64,000 bases of DNA from Prorocentrum cordatum (taxonomy: Eukaryota; Sar; Dinophyceae; Prorocentrales; Prorocentraceae), in assembly GCA_963575745.1 (NCBI GenBank), contig CAUYUJ010006558.1:369501-433500 (forward strand), read 5' to 3'. How positions within the stretch are numbered: position 1 is the first letter of the stretch; the number at the start of each line of letters is the position of its first letter. Below, one piece after another: positions 63,725-64,000 of the stretch. A program made the position numbers and the translations under genes. Under the pieces are notes generated by a model that saw only the letters and a list, made by a program, of their open reading frames with translations, searched no databases and was not told the DNA's origin.

Positions 63725-64000
63725 TGGGGCCGTCGGTGGAGCTCCCTGTGGGGCCACGAAGCGCCGCGCCGGGTTGGGGGGGGCGGGGGGGCGCGCGCGG
63801 GCGGCGGGCATTCGGCGGGGCCCCCTGCGGGACAACGGGGCCACGGAGCGCTGTGCTGGGCAGGGAGGGGGGGTGCGCATGCAGGCGGTGGAATTCCCAC
63901 CTTTTGTGGAACTCCCTATGGGGCAGCGAAAAGCCGGGAAGCGGGGGGGGGGCCGCGCGGGCGGCAGCGCCGGCGCCGTCGGTGGAGCTCCCCACGGGGC
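63725..64000. repeat. Distant relative of the 89-bp satellite
   Basis: Three units share CCGTCGGTGGAGCTCC then GGGGCCACGAA with the 89-bp satellite at 43585-44690, but the unit is longer (about 125 bp) and contains GCGCGCGGGCGGC. It runs off the right edge. Confidence -1.

Overview
The window reads as dinoflagellate nuclear DNA. The evidence is: degenerate relics of the dinoflagellate trans-spliced leader (SL) upstream of two intron-poor genes; a tyrosine-recombinase retroelement carrying a C5-cytosine DNA methyltransferase, a combination known from dinoflagellates; a degenerate CCCTAAA-type telomere-like tract; GC-rich sequence; and very sparse genes in a mass of micro-, mini- and satellite repeats. 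The genus cannot be fixed from sequence alone. The high GC and the short GT-AG intron would fit a Prorocentrum-like genome, but this is a weak inference.

Layout. 1-1971 (-) holds the last two visible exons of an unidentified membrane-protein gene that runs off the left edge. 2-9 kb is repeat-only: C-rich minisatellite, telomere-like tract, a 300-bp tandem repeat, a 157-bp hairpin and a 640-bp GGA array. 9.1-11.3 kb (-) has a candidate exon and a small gene with one SL relic. 11.9-14.5 kb holds a family of MITE-like elements, one split by a minisatellite-bearing element. 15.3-22.4 kb (+) is a decayed LINE whose first ORF carries an OTU-type cysteine protease domain. 24.1-25.0 kb (-) is a retroposed-looking gene for a secreted, single-pass membrane protein, preceded by at least three tandem SL relics. 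25.5-27.05 kb is a block of microsatellites enclosing a second minisatellite-bearing element. 27.1-34.7 kb (-) is the DNA-methyltransferase retroelement, bounded by split direct repeats. 34.8-38.8 kb contains two foldback-like elements around triplet and 11-bp arrays. 40.1-41.2 kb (-) is the clearest intact gene, an NXD1-like (acetoacetate-decarboxylase-like) protein with a plausible plastid-targeting leader. 42.8-48.2 kb (-) is a decayed Ty1/Copia-type element with recognisable LTRs and primer-binding site, now filled with an 89-bp satellite. 51.0-52.3 kb is a 1.37-kb foldback element whose arms are made of 18-bp repeats. 56.4-60.6 kb (-) is a second, older LINE. The right end is repeats and GC-rich sequence with no gene I can support.

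The genes do not form an operon or a pathway. The window is a layered record of retroelement insertion (LINE, LTR, YR), MITE and foldback insertion, and reinsertion of SL-tagged cDNAs. The unifying non-coding theme is a dispersed array with AAGA steps spaced 10-11 bp apart, close to the DNA helical repeat, found at about a dozen sites in both orientations. Many frameshifts fall in or near homopolymers, so some of the apparent decay could be assembly error.
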